From: Nonomuraea muscovyensis
Lineage (GTDB): Bacteria > Actinomycetota > Actinomycetes > Streptosporangiales > Streptosporangiaceae
DNA: 64,000 nt
Assembly (NCBI RefSeq): GCF_014207745.1
Contig: NZ_JACHJB010000002.1
Coordinates: forward strand, 1,178,001 to 1,242,000
Reading direction: 5' to 3'
Part shown: positions 34,053-42,086 of the stretch, piece after piece
Layout: every line of letters begins with the position of its first letter
How positions within the stretch are numbered: the first letter of the stretch is position 1
Program-made: the position numbers and the translations under genes
The notes under the pieces: model-generated
What the model was told of the DNA's origin: nothing
The model's database searches: none
Seen by the model: only the letters and a program-made list of their open reading frames with translations

Positions 34053-34081
34053 ACTATTCACTGGCTAGACTCTGCTGTCAA
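34053..34081 (-). promoter_or_regulatory. Promoter of the N-glycan transport operon
   Basis: On the minus strand TTGACA (34081-34076) and AATAGT (34058-34053) are spaced by 17 bases. The operator lies immediately downstream and the lipoprotein start about 44 bases from the -10 box. Confidence 0.55.
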
Positions 34082-34112
34082 TAGCTGATTTCGATTCGTG
34101 AAGGAGCCGCTG

Positions 34113-35144
34113 GTGGGTCGACCGACGATCGCGGACATCGCCGAGCGGGTCGGCGTGTCCAAGGGCGCGGTGTCGTTCGCGCTCAACGGGCGTCCCGGGG
34201 TGGCCGAGGCGACGCGGGCGAGGATCCTGCAGGTCGCCAAGGAGATGAACTGGCGTCCGCACAGCGCGGCCAGGGCCCTCGGCGGGGCGCGGGCCGACGC
34301 GGTCGGCCTGGTGATCGCCAGGCCGGCCAGCACGCTCGGGGTGGAGCCGTTCTTCGCCCAGTTGCTGTCGGGGCTGCAGGCGGGGCTGTCCCAGCAGGCG
34401 GTCGCGATGCATCTGATGATCGTCGAGGACGTCGAGGCCGAGACGCAGGTCTACCGCGACTGGGCCTCGGCGCACCGCGTCGACGGCTTCATCCTCGTCG
34501 ACCTCAAGGTCCGCGATCCGCGGATCGACGTGCTGGAGGAGCTCGGCGTGCCCGCCGTGGTGCTGGGCGGCCCCGGCCGGCACGGCTCGCTGTCCAGCGT
34601 CTGGGCCGACGACCGGGAGGCGATGCTGTCGGTCGTCGACTACCTCGCCGCGCTCGGTCACCGGCGGATCGCGCACGTCGCCGGCCTGCCCGGGTTCCGG
34701 CACACCCAGCGGCGGATGCGGGCGCTGCGCGACTCCAGCCGCCGCCTCGGCCTGGCCGACACGGTGACGCTGACCACCGACTTCAGCGACGCCGAGGGCG
34801 CGGCGGCGACCAGGACCCTGCTGTCGCGCGGCCGGCGGCCCACCGCGATCGTCTACGACAGCGACGTGATGGCGCTCGCCGGGCTGGGCGTGGCGGGCGA
34901 GATGGGCGTCCGGGTGCCGGACGAGCTGTCCATCGTGGCCTTCGACGACTCGGTGCTGACCAGGATCGCCCACCCGGCCATCACCGCGCTGTCGCGTGAC
35001 ACCTTCGCCTACGGCCGCCGGCTGGCCGAGGTGATGCTCGAGGTGATCGACGACCCCGGACGCAGGCAGGACGTCAGGACGGCCACGCCGCGCCTGGTGG
35101 TCAGGGAGAGCACGGCGCCTCCCGGGACTTGGCAAGCCGACTAA
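34113..35144 (+). CDS. LacI-family regulator of the N-glycan locus
   Basis: A 343-residue repressor with HTH TIADIAERVGVSKGAVSFAL at the extreme N-terminus and a sugar-responsive domain (RPTAIVYDSDVMALAGLGVA). I start at the GTG preceded by AAGGAG six bases away, rather than an in-frame GTG 15 bases earlier that lies before that site. It sits between two near-identical operators, one for the divergent import operon and one over its own stop codon for the beta-mannosidase gene, so its job is clear from context. Confidence 0.88.
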   Translation: MGRPTIADIAERVGVSKGAVSFALNGRPGVAEATRARILQVAKEMNWRPHSAARALGGARADAVGLVIARPASTLGVEPFFAQLLSGLQAGLSQQAVAMHLMIVEDVEAETQVYRDWASAHRVDGFILVDLKVRDPRIDVLEELGVPAVVLGGPGRHGSLSSVWADDREAMLSVVDYLAALGHRRIAHVAGLPGFRHTQRRMRALRDSSRRLGLADTVTLTTDFSDAEGAAATRTLLSRGRRPTAIVYDSDVMALAGLGVAGEMGVRVPDELSIVAFDDSVLTRIAHPAITALSRDTFAYGRRLAEVMLEVIDDPGRRQDVRTATPRLVVRESTAPPGTWQAD

Positions 35145-35157
35145 ACCGGTTTAGGGT
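35129..35157 (+). promoter_or_regulatory. Possible promoter of the beta-mannosidase gene
   Basis: TTGGCA and TAGGGT are 17 bases apart; the -10 match is weak. The palindromic operator occupies the spacer, as expected for a repressed promoter. Confidence 0.3.
35141..35154. promoter_or_regulatory. Perfect palindromic LacI operator
   Basis: CTAAACCGGTTTAG is a perfect 14-bp palindrome with a CG centre. It overlaps the TAA stop of the LacI gene and lies 36 bases before the GH5-like gene. A near copy precedes the import operon at 34032. Confidence 0.7.
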
Positions 35158-35190
35158 TCGCGGGAGTTCGACTCTTCTCTCGGAGGACGC

Positions 35191-36417
35191 GTGCCCCTGT
35201 CCCACCCCATCCGTTTCGGCGCCAACTACGTGCCTCCGGCAGGCTGGTTCCACGGCTGGCTCGACTTCTCGCCCGACTCCGTCCGCCGCGACCTGGACGA
35301 CCTCGCCGGGCTCGGGCTGGATCACGTCCGGGTGTTCCCGATCTGGCCGTGGATCCAGCCCAACCGCGCCCTGATCAGGCAGCGGGGCATCGACGACCTG
35401 CTCCAGGTGATCGACATCGCCGCCGAGTCCGGCCTGTCCGTGGCGGTGGACCTGCTCCAGGGGCACCTGTCGAGCTTCGACTTCCTGCCGTCATGGGTGC
35501 TCACCTGGCACGAGCGCAGCCTGTTCACCGACCCGGAGGTCCGCGACGGCATCGCCGCCTACGCCGACCGGGTCGCCCGCGCCGTCGGCGAGCGCGACAA
35601 CGTCTTCGCCGTGACCCTCGGCAACGAGGTGAACAACCTCTACCCGGCCAACCCGACCACCCCCGAGGCGTCCACCCGCTGGGCGGCCGAGCTGATCGAC
35701 GTGGTGCGGGCGGCGGCTCCGCACCTGCTGTGCCTGCACTCCTTGTACGACGCGAGCTGGTACGACCCCGGCCACCCGTTCCGTCCCGCCGACAACGTGG
35801 ACCTGGGCGACCTGACCACGGTCCACTCGTGGGTCTTCAACGGCGTGTCGGCCGTCGACGGGCCGCTCGGCCCCGCCACCGTCACGCACGCCGACTACCT
35901 CGTCGAGCTGGCCGCAGCCACCTCGCCGGACCCGGCCCGGCCGGTGTGGCTGCAGGAGGTGGGGGCGCCCCGGCCGGACGTCCCGCAGGCCGACGCGGCC
36001 GAGTTCACCCGGCGCACCCTCGACGCGGTCACCGCCAACCCGGCCCTGTGGGGCGTGACGTGGTGGTGCTCCCACGACGTCGACCGGTCGCTGGCCGACT
36101 TCCCGGCCCGCGAGTACGACCTGGGCCTGTTCACCGTCGACCACCGCGCCAAGCCCGCCGCCCGGGCGCTGGCGTCCGCGGCCGAGGCGCACCGCCGCAG
36201 CCGGCCGCCCGCGGCGCGCCGACCGGCGCTGCTGTGCGAGGTGGACCTCAGGGCGGAGCCGGAACGCCGGGCCGAGGTCGCCCCGGGCGGCGCCTTCCAC
36301 ACCGAGTGGGTCCGGCTGCGGCAGGCGGGTCCGCTGGCCATCGTCACCCGAAGCCGCGCCGCCGACTCCGGCTACCTGGCCGCCCGCGGCATCGACGCCG
36401 TCCTCACCGAGACCTGA
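35191..36417 (+). CDS. Beta-mannosidase-like glycoside hydrolase (GH5_18 candidate)
   Basis: A 408-residue cytoplasmic TIM-barrel enzyme of clan GH-A. Probable acid/base Glu146 lies in VTLGNEVNN and nucleophile Glu256 in VWLQEVGAP, at the normal ends of strands 4 and 7. The GTG start follows GGAGG. In actinobacterial N-glycan loci a GH5 subfamily 18 enzyme cleaves the core Man-beta-1,4-GlcNAc disaccharide. The length, cytoplasmic location and neighbours (GH38, GH85, CUT1) fit, but subfamily membership is inferred and should be checked. Confidence 0.75.
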   Translation: MPLSHPIRFGANYVPPAGWFHGWLDFSPDSVRRDLDDLAGLGLDHVRVFPIWPWIQPNRALIRQRGIDDLLQVIDIAAESGLSVAVDLLQGHLSSFDFLPSWVLTWHERSLFTDPEVRDGIAAYADRVARAVGERDNVFAVTLGNEVNNLYPANPTTPEASTRWAAELIDVVRAAAPHLLCLHSLYDASWYDPGHPFRPADNVDLGDLTTVHSWVFNGVSAVDGPLGPATVTHADYLVELAAATSPDPARPVWLQEVGAPRPDVPQADAAEFTRRTLDAVTANPALWGVTWWCSHDVDRSLADFPAREYDLGLFTVDHRAKPAARALASAAEAHRRSRPPAARRPALLCEVDLRAEPERRAEVAPGGAFHTEWVRLRQAGPLAIVTRSRAADSGYLAARGIDAVLTET

Positions 36418-36581
36418 CCCGAACCACCCGACCCAGACCACCCGACGCACCCCGACGACCGACCCAGGTCACCCGGCCCCTCCCAGGACCGACACAGGTC
36501 ACCCCGACGCCACCCGAGGCCCGATCGAGGCCGGCCGAAGCCGATCCAGGCCGGCCGAGGAGCGAGAGGAAGCGATTCCGG

Positions 36582-38375
36582 ATGCGACGAAGACTGTTAC
36601 CGCTGCTCTGCGCAGCACTGACCACCGTGGCCGTGCTCTCCACACCCGTGCTCTCCACAGCCGTGCAGGCCACGCCCACGCCGGCCGCGGCCGCCACCGC
36701 CCCGCCCGCCACGGCCACGCGGGCTCCCGAGCCGGTCGCGGCCTCCACCGTGCGGGCGGGCGGCGACGGCGGCCAGCCGTACGCCTCCTTCTGGTACCCC
36801 GACACCATCCTCGGCTGGGACCCCGCCACCGACCCCGACGCCCGGTTCAACCGCTCCCGCGTGCCGCTGCGGCCCCGCGCCTCCCTGCCCGCCCTGAAGG
36901 CGAACCCGCACGCCCGCGCGGGAGAGGGCCGCGTCGCCTCCCTGGTGTCCTTCGCCCCCACCTCGGGCAACCCGTCGCAGGGCTCCCCGAGCGCCGACTA
37001 CTACGCCTTCACCTACTGGCAGTACGTCGACACGCTGGTGTTCTGGGGCGGCTCGGCCGGCGAGGGCCTGATCCTGGCGCCCAACGCGACGGTGATCGAC
37101 GCCGCGCACCGCAACGGCGTCAGGGTCTACGGCACCGTCTTCTTCCCGCCCACCGCGTACGGCGGGAAGATCGAGTGGGTGCGTGACTTCGTCAGGAAGT
37201 CGGGCGGCGCCTACCCGGTGGCCGACAAGCTCGTCGAGGTCGCCCGGCACTACGGCTTCGACGGCTGGTTCATCAACCAGGAGACCGCGGGCGGGGACGC
37301 CGCCCTGGCCACCGAGCTGCGCGAGCTGATCACCTACGCCCGGGGCAGGGGCCCGGTCGAGTTCATGTGGTACGACGCGATGACCGAGAGCGGCTCGGTC
37401 ACCTGGCAGGACGGCCTGACCCCGGCCAACGACGCCTTCCTGAACGACCCGCACCGGGTGTCGGACTCGATGTTCCTCGACTTCGGCTGGACCGCCGCCG
37501 GCCAGCACGCCTCGCGAGACCTGGCCCGCTCCCTCGGCCGCGACGAGCACGAGCTGTTCGCGGGCATCGACACCGAGGCGAACGGCTACGCCACGGGCGT
37601 CCCGTGGGAGGCGGTGTTCCCGTCCGGGCAGCCGCACGTCACCTCGCTCGGCATCTACCGTCCGGAGTGGACGTGGAAGTCGTCGAGCGGCCCGGCCGAC
37701 TTCCGCGCCCGCGACTCGCGCTTCTGGGTGGGCGCCAACGCCGACCCGTCCGACACCACGACGTCATCGCCGTGGAAGGGCCTGGCCCACTATGTCGCCG
37801 AGTCGACCCCCATCACCGCGAAGCCGTTCGTGACCGGATTCAACACCGGGCACGGCGACTTCTACAACGTCCGCGGGGTGCGCGTGCGCGACGGCGGCTG
37901 GAACAACCTGTCGATGCAGGACGTGCCGCCCACCTACCGGTGGGTCGTCGAGTCGGCCGGCAGCAGGCTGACCCCGTCCATCGACTACGGCGACGCCTAC
38001 GAGGGCGGCTCGTCGCTGCGGCTCACGGGCCGGCTCGACGCCGTCAACACGGTGCGGCTCTACCAGGCCCGGCTGCCGGTCTCCGCCGGCACCAGGTTGT
38101 CGGTCGTGCTCAAGACGCCACAGGCCGGGCCGACGCGGCTGCAGGCGGCGGTGGCGTTCGCCGACGCCCCGCACACGTTCACCACCTTCGATCTCGGCGC
38201 GACCGGGGGCACCGGCTGGGAGCGCCGGACGCTCGACCTGTCCGCGCACGCGGGACGGACGATCGCGCAGCTCGGCCTGCGGGTCACCGGGACGGCCGAC
38301 GCCTACGACATCCGGGTGGGCCAGCTCGCCGTCCACGACGCCGGGTGGACCCCGTCGCCGCGCCGTCCCGGCTGA
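36582..38375 (+). CDS. Secreted endo-beta-N-acetylglucosaminidase, GH85 (3' frameshifted)
   Basis: A 597-residue exported enzyme that should cut the chitobiose core of N-glycans. A signal peptide and Ala/Thr-rich linker occupy about residues 1-60. The GH85 barrel starts near YASFWYPDTILGWDP, and the catalytic pair Asn232 and Glu234 is seen in DGWFINQET. A beta-sandwich carbohydrate-binding-like domain follows at about 460-590. The frame then ends early (PSPRRPG) because a G-run at 38343-38345 appears to lack one base. Reading on in the other frame gives a complete C-terminal domain. Catalytic parts are intact, so the enzyme may still work. Confidence 0.85.
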   Translation: MRRRLLPLLCAALTTVAVLSTPVLSTAVQATPTPAAAATAPPATATRAPEPVAASTVRAGGDGGQPYASFWYPDTILGWDPATDPDARFNRSRVPLRPRASLPALKANPHARAGEGRVASLVSFAPTSGNPSQGSPSADYYAFTYWQYVDTLVFWGGSAGEGLILAPNATVIDAAHRNGVRVYGTVFFPPTAYGGKIEWVRDFVRKSGGAYPVADKLVEVARHYGFDGWFINQETAGGDAALATELRELITYARGRGPVEFMWYDAMTESGSVTWQDGLTPANDAFLNDPHRVSDSMFLDFGWTAAGQHASRDLARSLGRDEHELFAGIDTEANGYATGVPWEAVFPSGQPHVTSLGIYRPEWTWKSSSGPADFRARDSRFWVGANADPSDTTTSSPWKGLAHYVAESTPITAKPFVTGFNTGHGDFYNVRGVRVRDGGWNNLSMQDVPPTYRWVVESAGSRLTPSIDYGDAYEGGSSLRLTGRLDAVNTVRLYQARLPVSAGTRLSVVLKTPQAGPTRLQAAVAFADAPHTFTTFDLGATGGTGWERRTLDLSAHAGRTIAQLGLRVTGTADAYDIRVGQLAVHDAGWTPSPRRPG

Positions 38376-38644
38376 CGGTGCTCGGCGTCACCGACGTCTC
38401 CCCGTCGCGCAAGTCGCTCCGGCTGTCCTGGACCGGCGCCCGGCGGGTGCACCACTACGACGTCTACCGCCGTAACCCCGACGGCAGCCGCACCCATCTG
38501 GGCGCGACGCCGAACGACGCCTACTTCGTGCCGAGCCTCGACCGGGTGGGCGCCGAGACCACCACGACGATCGAGGTCGAGGCCGTCGGCGCCGAGTACG
38601 GCCGCTCGACCCCGGCCGTCACCCGCGTCACCTGGCCCGGCTGA
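38343..38644 (+). pseudogene. Out-of-frame C-terminal domain of the GH85 protein
   Basis: Immediately after the G-run the next frame reads VDPVAAPSRLTVLGVTDVSP, then RKSLRLSWTGARRVHHYDVY and ends TRVTWPG before a stop. This fibronectin III-like domain usually closes actinobacterial GH85 enzymes. It has no start codon of its own, so it is the severed end of the preceding gene. A one-base deletion or a sequencing error explains it. Confidence 0.75.
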
Positions 38645-38659
38645 CGACCTGGACGAGGC

Positions 38660-38697
38660 GCGCGCGTCCCGAGACCCGCGGGTCTCGGGACGCGCGC
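38660..38697. terminator. Very strong bidirectional terminator
   Basis: A near-continuous palindrome: arms of 18 bases at 38660-38677 and 38680-38697, perfectly complementary, between the convergent GH85 and GH13 genes. It marks the border between the N-glycan and alpha-glucan loci. Confidence 0.7.
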
Positions 38698-38756
38698 CAG
38701 CCTCGTGCGGCGCACGATCTCCACCACCCGGGCGATCCGCGCGGTGACCGGCGGCG

Positions 38757-40283
38757 TCAGGGGGGTGGGGCGAGCCAGGCCGTGGTGTCGCCGGGCAGCG
38801 CTCCCCCGTCGAGGGGCCCGCTGGCCAGCAGGAGGTCGCCCGGCGGGAGCGGCACCGGGGCGGGCCCCAGGTTGGCCAGGCAGACCAGGCCCGACTCGCG
38901 GCGGAACGCCAGCACGTCCTCGCCCAGCGGCAGCCAGGTCAGCGTGCCGTCGCCGAGCAGGTCGCGGCGCAGCCGCAGCGCCGCGCGGTAGAGGTTCAGC
39001 ATCGAGTCCAGGTCGGCGAGCTGTGCCTGGGCCGTGAGCTTGCGCCAGCTCTCTGGCTGCGGCAGCCAGGGGCGCGCGGACGGGTCCGGCCCGCCGAAGC
39101 CGAACGGCGGCTCCTCTCCCGTCCAGGGCAGCGGCACGCGGCAGCCGTCGCGGCCGGGGTTGGCTCCGCCCGACCTGGCGAACATGGGGTCCTGCCTGGC
39201 CTCGTCGGGCAGGTCCTCCACCTCGGGCAGGCCGAGCTCCTCGCCCTGGTAGACGTAGACGCCGCCGGGCAGCGCCATCGCCAGCAGCGCCGCCGCCCGG
39301 GCCCGGCGGCGGCCGAGCTCCGGGTCGGACGGGCTGCCGTGCAGGCGGCCGCCGTGCTGGAAGCCGGTGTCGGCCCGGCCGTACCTGGTCACCGGGCGGG
39401 TCACGTCGTGGTTGGACAGCACCCACGTCGGCGGCGCGCCGATGGGCAGGTGCGTGGCCAGCGTCAGGTCGATCACCCGGCGCAGCTCGGCCGGCTGCCA
39501 GGGGCAGGACAGGAAGTCGAAGTTGAAGGCGGTGTGCAGCTCGTCGGGCCGCAGGTAGCGGGCGAAGCGCTCCTGGTCGGGCAGCCACACCTCGCCGATC
39601 AGCACCCGTTCGCCGTACTCGTCGGCGATCTCCCGCCAGCGCCGGTAGACGTCGTGCACCCCGTCGAGGTCCTCCCAGGCGTCGTCGGACTTGAACAGCA
39701 GCGCGGCCGAGTCGATGCGGAACCCGTCGACGCCCCGGTCGAACCAGAAGCGCAGCACGTCCTCGAACTCCCGGTGCACCTCCGGGTTGGCCCAGTTGAG
39801 GTCGGGCTGCTCGGGGGCGAACAGGTGGAGATACCACTGCCCGTCGGGCACCTGCGTCCACGCCGGTCCGCCGAAGATCGACGACCAGTCGTTCGGCTCG
39901 TCCCGGAACCAGAACCGTTCCCTCGCCCCGCGGTCCGTCAGCGCCTCCTGGAACCAGGCGCTGGCGGTGGAACTGTGGTTCGGCACGACGTCGATGATCA
40001 CCTTGATCCCGTGCTCGTGCGCCTCGGCGATGAACGCCTCCGCCTCGGCCAGGGTGCCGAACACCGGCTCGATGCCCCGGTAGTCGGCCACGTCGTAGCC
40101 GCCGTCGGCCATCGGCGACGGGTACCAGGGGTTCAGCCAGACGGCGTCGATCCCGAGGTCCTTGAGGTATCCCAGGCGGGAGCGCAGCCCGGCCAGGTCG
40201 CCGCAGCCGTCACCGTTGCCGTCGGCGAAGCTGCGCAGGTAGACCTGGTAGATCGCGGCCCCCCGCCACCACGTTTGCGACAT
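38757..40283 (-). CDS. Alpha-glucosidase, glycoside hydrolase family 13
   Basis: A 508-residue cytoplasmic enzyme of the oligo-1,6-glucosidase/alpha-glucosidase group. The four GH13 regions are present: VIIDVVPNH, GFRIDSAAL with nucleophile Asp near 190, LIGEVW with the acid Glu near 229, and VLSNHDV with the third Asp near 291. MSQTWWRGAAIYQVYLRSF opens it. It is the last gene of the operon encoding the importer from 43448. It probably releases glucose from imported alpha-glucosides; with GH87 and GH71 nearby, alpha-1,3-linked oligosaccharides are the best guess. Confidence 0.9.
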   Translation of the reverse strand: MSQTWWRGAAIYQVYLRSFADGNGDGCGDLAGLRSRLGYLKDLGIDAVWLNPWYPSPMADGGYDVADYRGIEPVFGTLAEAEAFIAEAHEHGIKVIIDVVPNHSSTASAWFQEALTDRGARERFWFRDEPNDWSSIFGGPAWTQVPDGQWYLHLFAPEQPDLNWANPEVHREFEDVLRFWFDRGVDGFRIDSAALLFKSDDAWEDLDGVHDVYRRWREIADEYGERVLIGEVWLPDQERFARYLRPDELHTAFNFDFLSCPWQPAELRRVIDLTLATHLPIGAPPTWVLSNHDVTRPVTRYGRADTGFQHGGRLHGSPSDPELGRRRARAAALLAMALPGGVYVYQGEELGLPEVEDLPDEARQDPMFARSGGANPGRDGCRVPLPWTGEEPPFGFGGPDPSARPWLPQPESWRKLTAQAQLADLDSMLNLYRAALRLRRDLLGDGTLTWLPLGEDVLAFRRESGLVCLANLGPAPVPLPPGDLLLASGPLDGGALPGDTTAWLAPPP

Positions 40284-40285
40284 GC

Positions 40286-41215
40286 TCACCCTTTGATGCT
40301 TCCGGCGGTGAGTCCCGCCATGATGTTCCGTTGGAAGAAGAAGAACACGATGACCGTCGGGACGCCGGCGATGACCAGGCCCGCCATGATCGCGTTCTGG
40401 GACACCGCTCCGGCGGTCTGCGACAGGCCCACGCTGATCGTCATCTTCTCGCTGTCGGTCATGATCAGCAGCGGCCAGACGAAGTCCTTGAACGAGGCGA
40501 CGATCGTGAAGATGGACACCACGCCGAGGATGGGCCGCGAGACCGGCAGCACCACCGACCACAGCACCCGCAACGGCCCGGCGCCGTCGATCCGCGCCGC
40601 CTCGATCAGTTCCTTGGGTATGGAGTCGAAGAAGCGCTTGAGCAGGAAGATGTTGAACCCGTTGGCCGCCGCGGGCAGCCACAGGCCCCACGGGTTGTTC
40701 AGCAGCCCGAGGTCGGCGACCGTGACGTAGAGCGGGATCAGCACGACCATCGGCGGCACCATCAGCGTCGCCAGCATGGCGCCGAGGATCACGTTGCCGA
40801 ACGCCGGCCGCAGCTTCGACAGCGCGTACGCCGCCGCCACGTCCACCGCCATGGAGAACAGCCAGCCGCCCAGCGCGTAGTAGGCCGTGTTGCGCAGCAG
40901 CAGGCCGATGTCGAACAGCTCCCACGCCTCGGTGAACGCGTCGAGCGTGGGAGCGGCAGGCACCAGGGTGGGCGGCATCCGGGCGAGTTCCTCGCCGGAC
41001 TTCATCGCGCCGGTGACCATCCAGTACATGGGGAAGACGAAGGCCAGGGTGGAGCCGGCCAGCACGGCGAGCAGGACGGCCCAGTACAGGCGCCTGCCCC
41101 ACCGGCTGTTGAGCTGGTGCGGCGAGACGACGGTGCGCAAGCGCACCTCGACGGGCCGTGGACGGCCCCGGCCGCGGGCTCGACGGGCTGCCGTCCGGGC
41201 GCCGATGGAGATCAT
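40286..41215 (-). CDS. CUT1 sugar ABC transporter permease, MalG type
   Basis: A 309-residue permease with a basic cytoplasmic tail of about 40 residues, six helices, and the docking loop EAARIDGAGPLRVLWSVVLP near residue 205. It ends MAGLTAGSIKG. ATG overlaps the MalF-type stop (ATGA). The alpha-glucosidase gene starts 2 bases after it. Confidence 0.88.
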   Translation of the reverse strand: MISIGARTAARRARGRGRPRPVEVRLRTVVSPHQLNSRWGRRLYWAVLLAVLAGSTLAFVFPMYWMVTGAMKSGEELARMPPTLVPAAPTLDAFTEAWELFDIGLLLRNTAYYALGGWLFSMAVDVAAAYALSKLRPAFGNVILGAMLATLMVPPMVVLIPLYVTVADLGLLNNPWGLWLPAAANGFNIFLLKRFFDSIPKELIEAARIDGAGPLRVLWSVVLPVSRPILGVVSIFTIVASFKDFVWPLLIMTDSEKMTISVGLSQTAGAVSQNAIMAGLVIAGVPTVIVFFFFQRNIMAGLTAGSIKG

Positions 41216-42081
41216 GCCTTGTCCTCGCGGGTGAGCCGGAGTTGGAAGGCGGCGAACAGGAGCAGCGCCAGCATCAGCATCAGGCCGAGCGCGCCGGCCT
41301 GGCCGTAGCCGTCGCCGTAGGTGAAGGCGAACTGGTACATCAGGTAGGCGACGGTGACGGTGGAGTTCTCCGGGCCGCCGCCGGTGAGCATGTACGGCTC
41401 GATGAACACCTGCATGGTCGCCACGATCTGCAGCATCAGCATGAGCAGCAGGATGAGCCGGGTCTGCGGGATCGTGACGTGCCTGATCCGGGCGAGGATG
41501 CCGGCCCCGTCCAGCTCGGCCGCCTCGTACAGCTCGGGCGGGATGTTCTGCAGCGCGGCCAGGTAGATGAGCGTGGCGCTGCCCATGTTCATCCACGTCG
41601 AGACGATCACCAGCGAGACGAGCGCGGTGGAGGAGGAGTCCAGCCAGGCCAGCGCGGGCAGGTGGAAGAAGTCCAGGATCTGGTTGAACAGCCCGGGGCC
41701 GGGATCGTAGAACCACCGGAAGAGCAGCACCGCCACGATGGGCGGCAGCATGACCGGCAGGTAGACGACGAACCGCAGGTAGCCCCGGGCGTGACGGAGC
41801 TCGTTGAGCACCAGCGCGGTGACGAACGGCACGGCGTAGCCGCAGATCAGCGCGAGCACCGTGAACTGCACGGTGTTCAGCCACGCCGTGCCGAACGCCG
41901 GGTCCCGGACGACGGCCGTGAAGTTGTCCAGGCCCGCCCAGGTGGGCGGGTCGATCAGGTTGGTGTGCTGGAAGCTCAGCACGAACTCCCTGACCATGGG
42001 GTACCAGGCGAACACCGCGAAGCAGGCCAGCGCGGCGCACAGGAACCCGTAGGCCGTGAGGTTGCGTTTCAGGACACCCAC
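41212..42081 (-). CDS. CUT1 sugar ABC transporter permease, MalF type
   Basis: A 289-residue permease with six helices. The docking loop is EAAELDGAGILARIRHVTIP near residue 192, and TWAGLDNFTAVVRDPAFGTA is the usual external loop. The GTG start lies 5 bases after the lipoprotein stop. It forms the channel with the MalG-type protein. Confidence 0.88.
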   Translation of the reverse strand: MGVLKRNLTAYGFLCAALACFAVFAWYPMVREFVLSFQHTNLIDPPTWAGLDNFTAVVRDPAFGTAWLNTVQFTVLALICGYAVPFVTALVLNELRHARGYLRFVVYLPVMLPPIVAVLLFRWFYDPGPGLFNQILDFFHLPALAWLDSSSTALVSLVIVSTWMNMGSATLIYLAALQNIPPELYEAAELDGAGILARIRHVTIPQTRLILLLMLMLQIVATMQVFIEPYMLTGGGPENSTVTVAYLMYQFAFTYGDGYGQAGALGLMLMLALLLFAAFQLRLTREDKA

Positions 42082-42086
42082 GCGGG

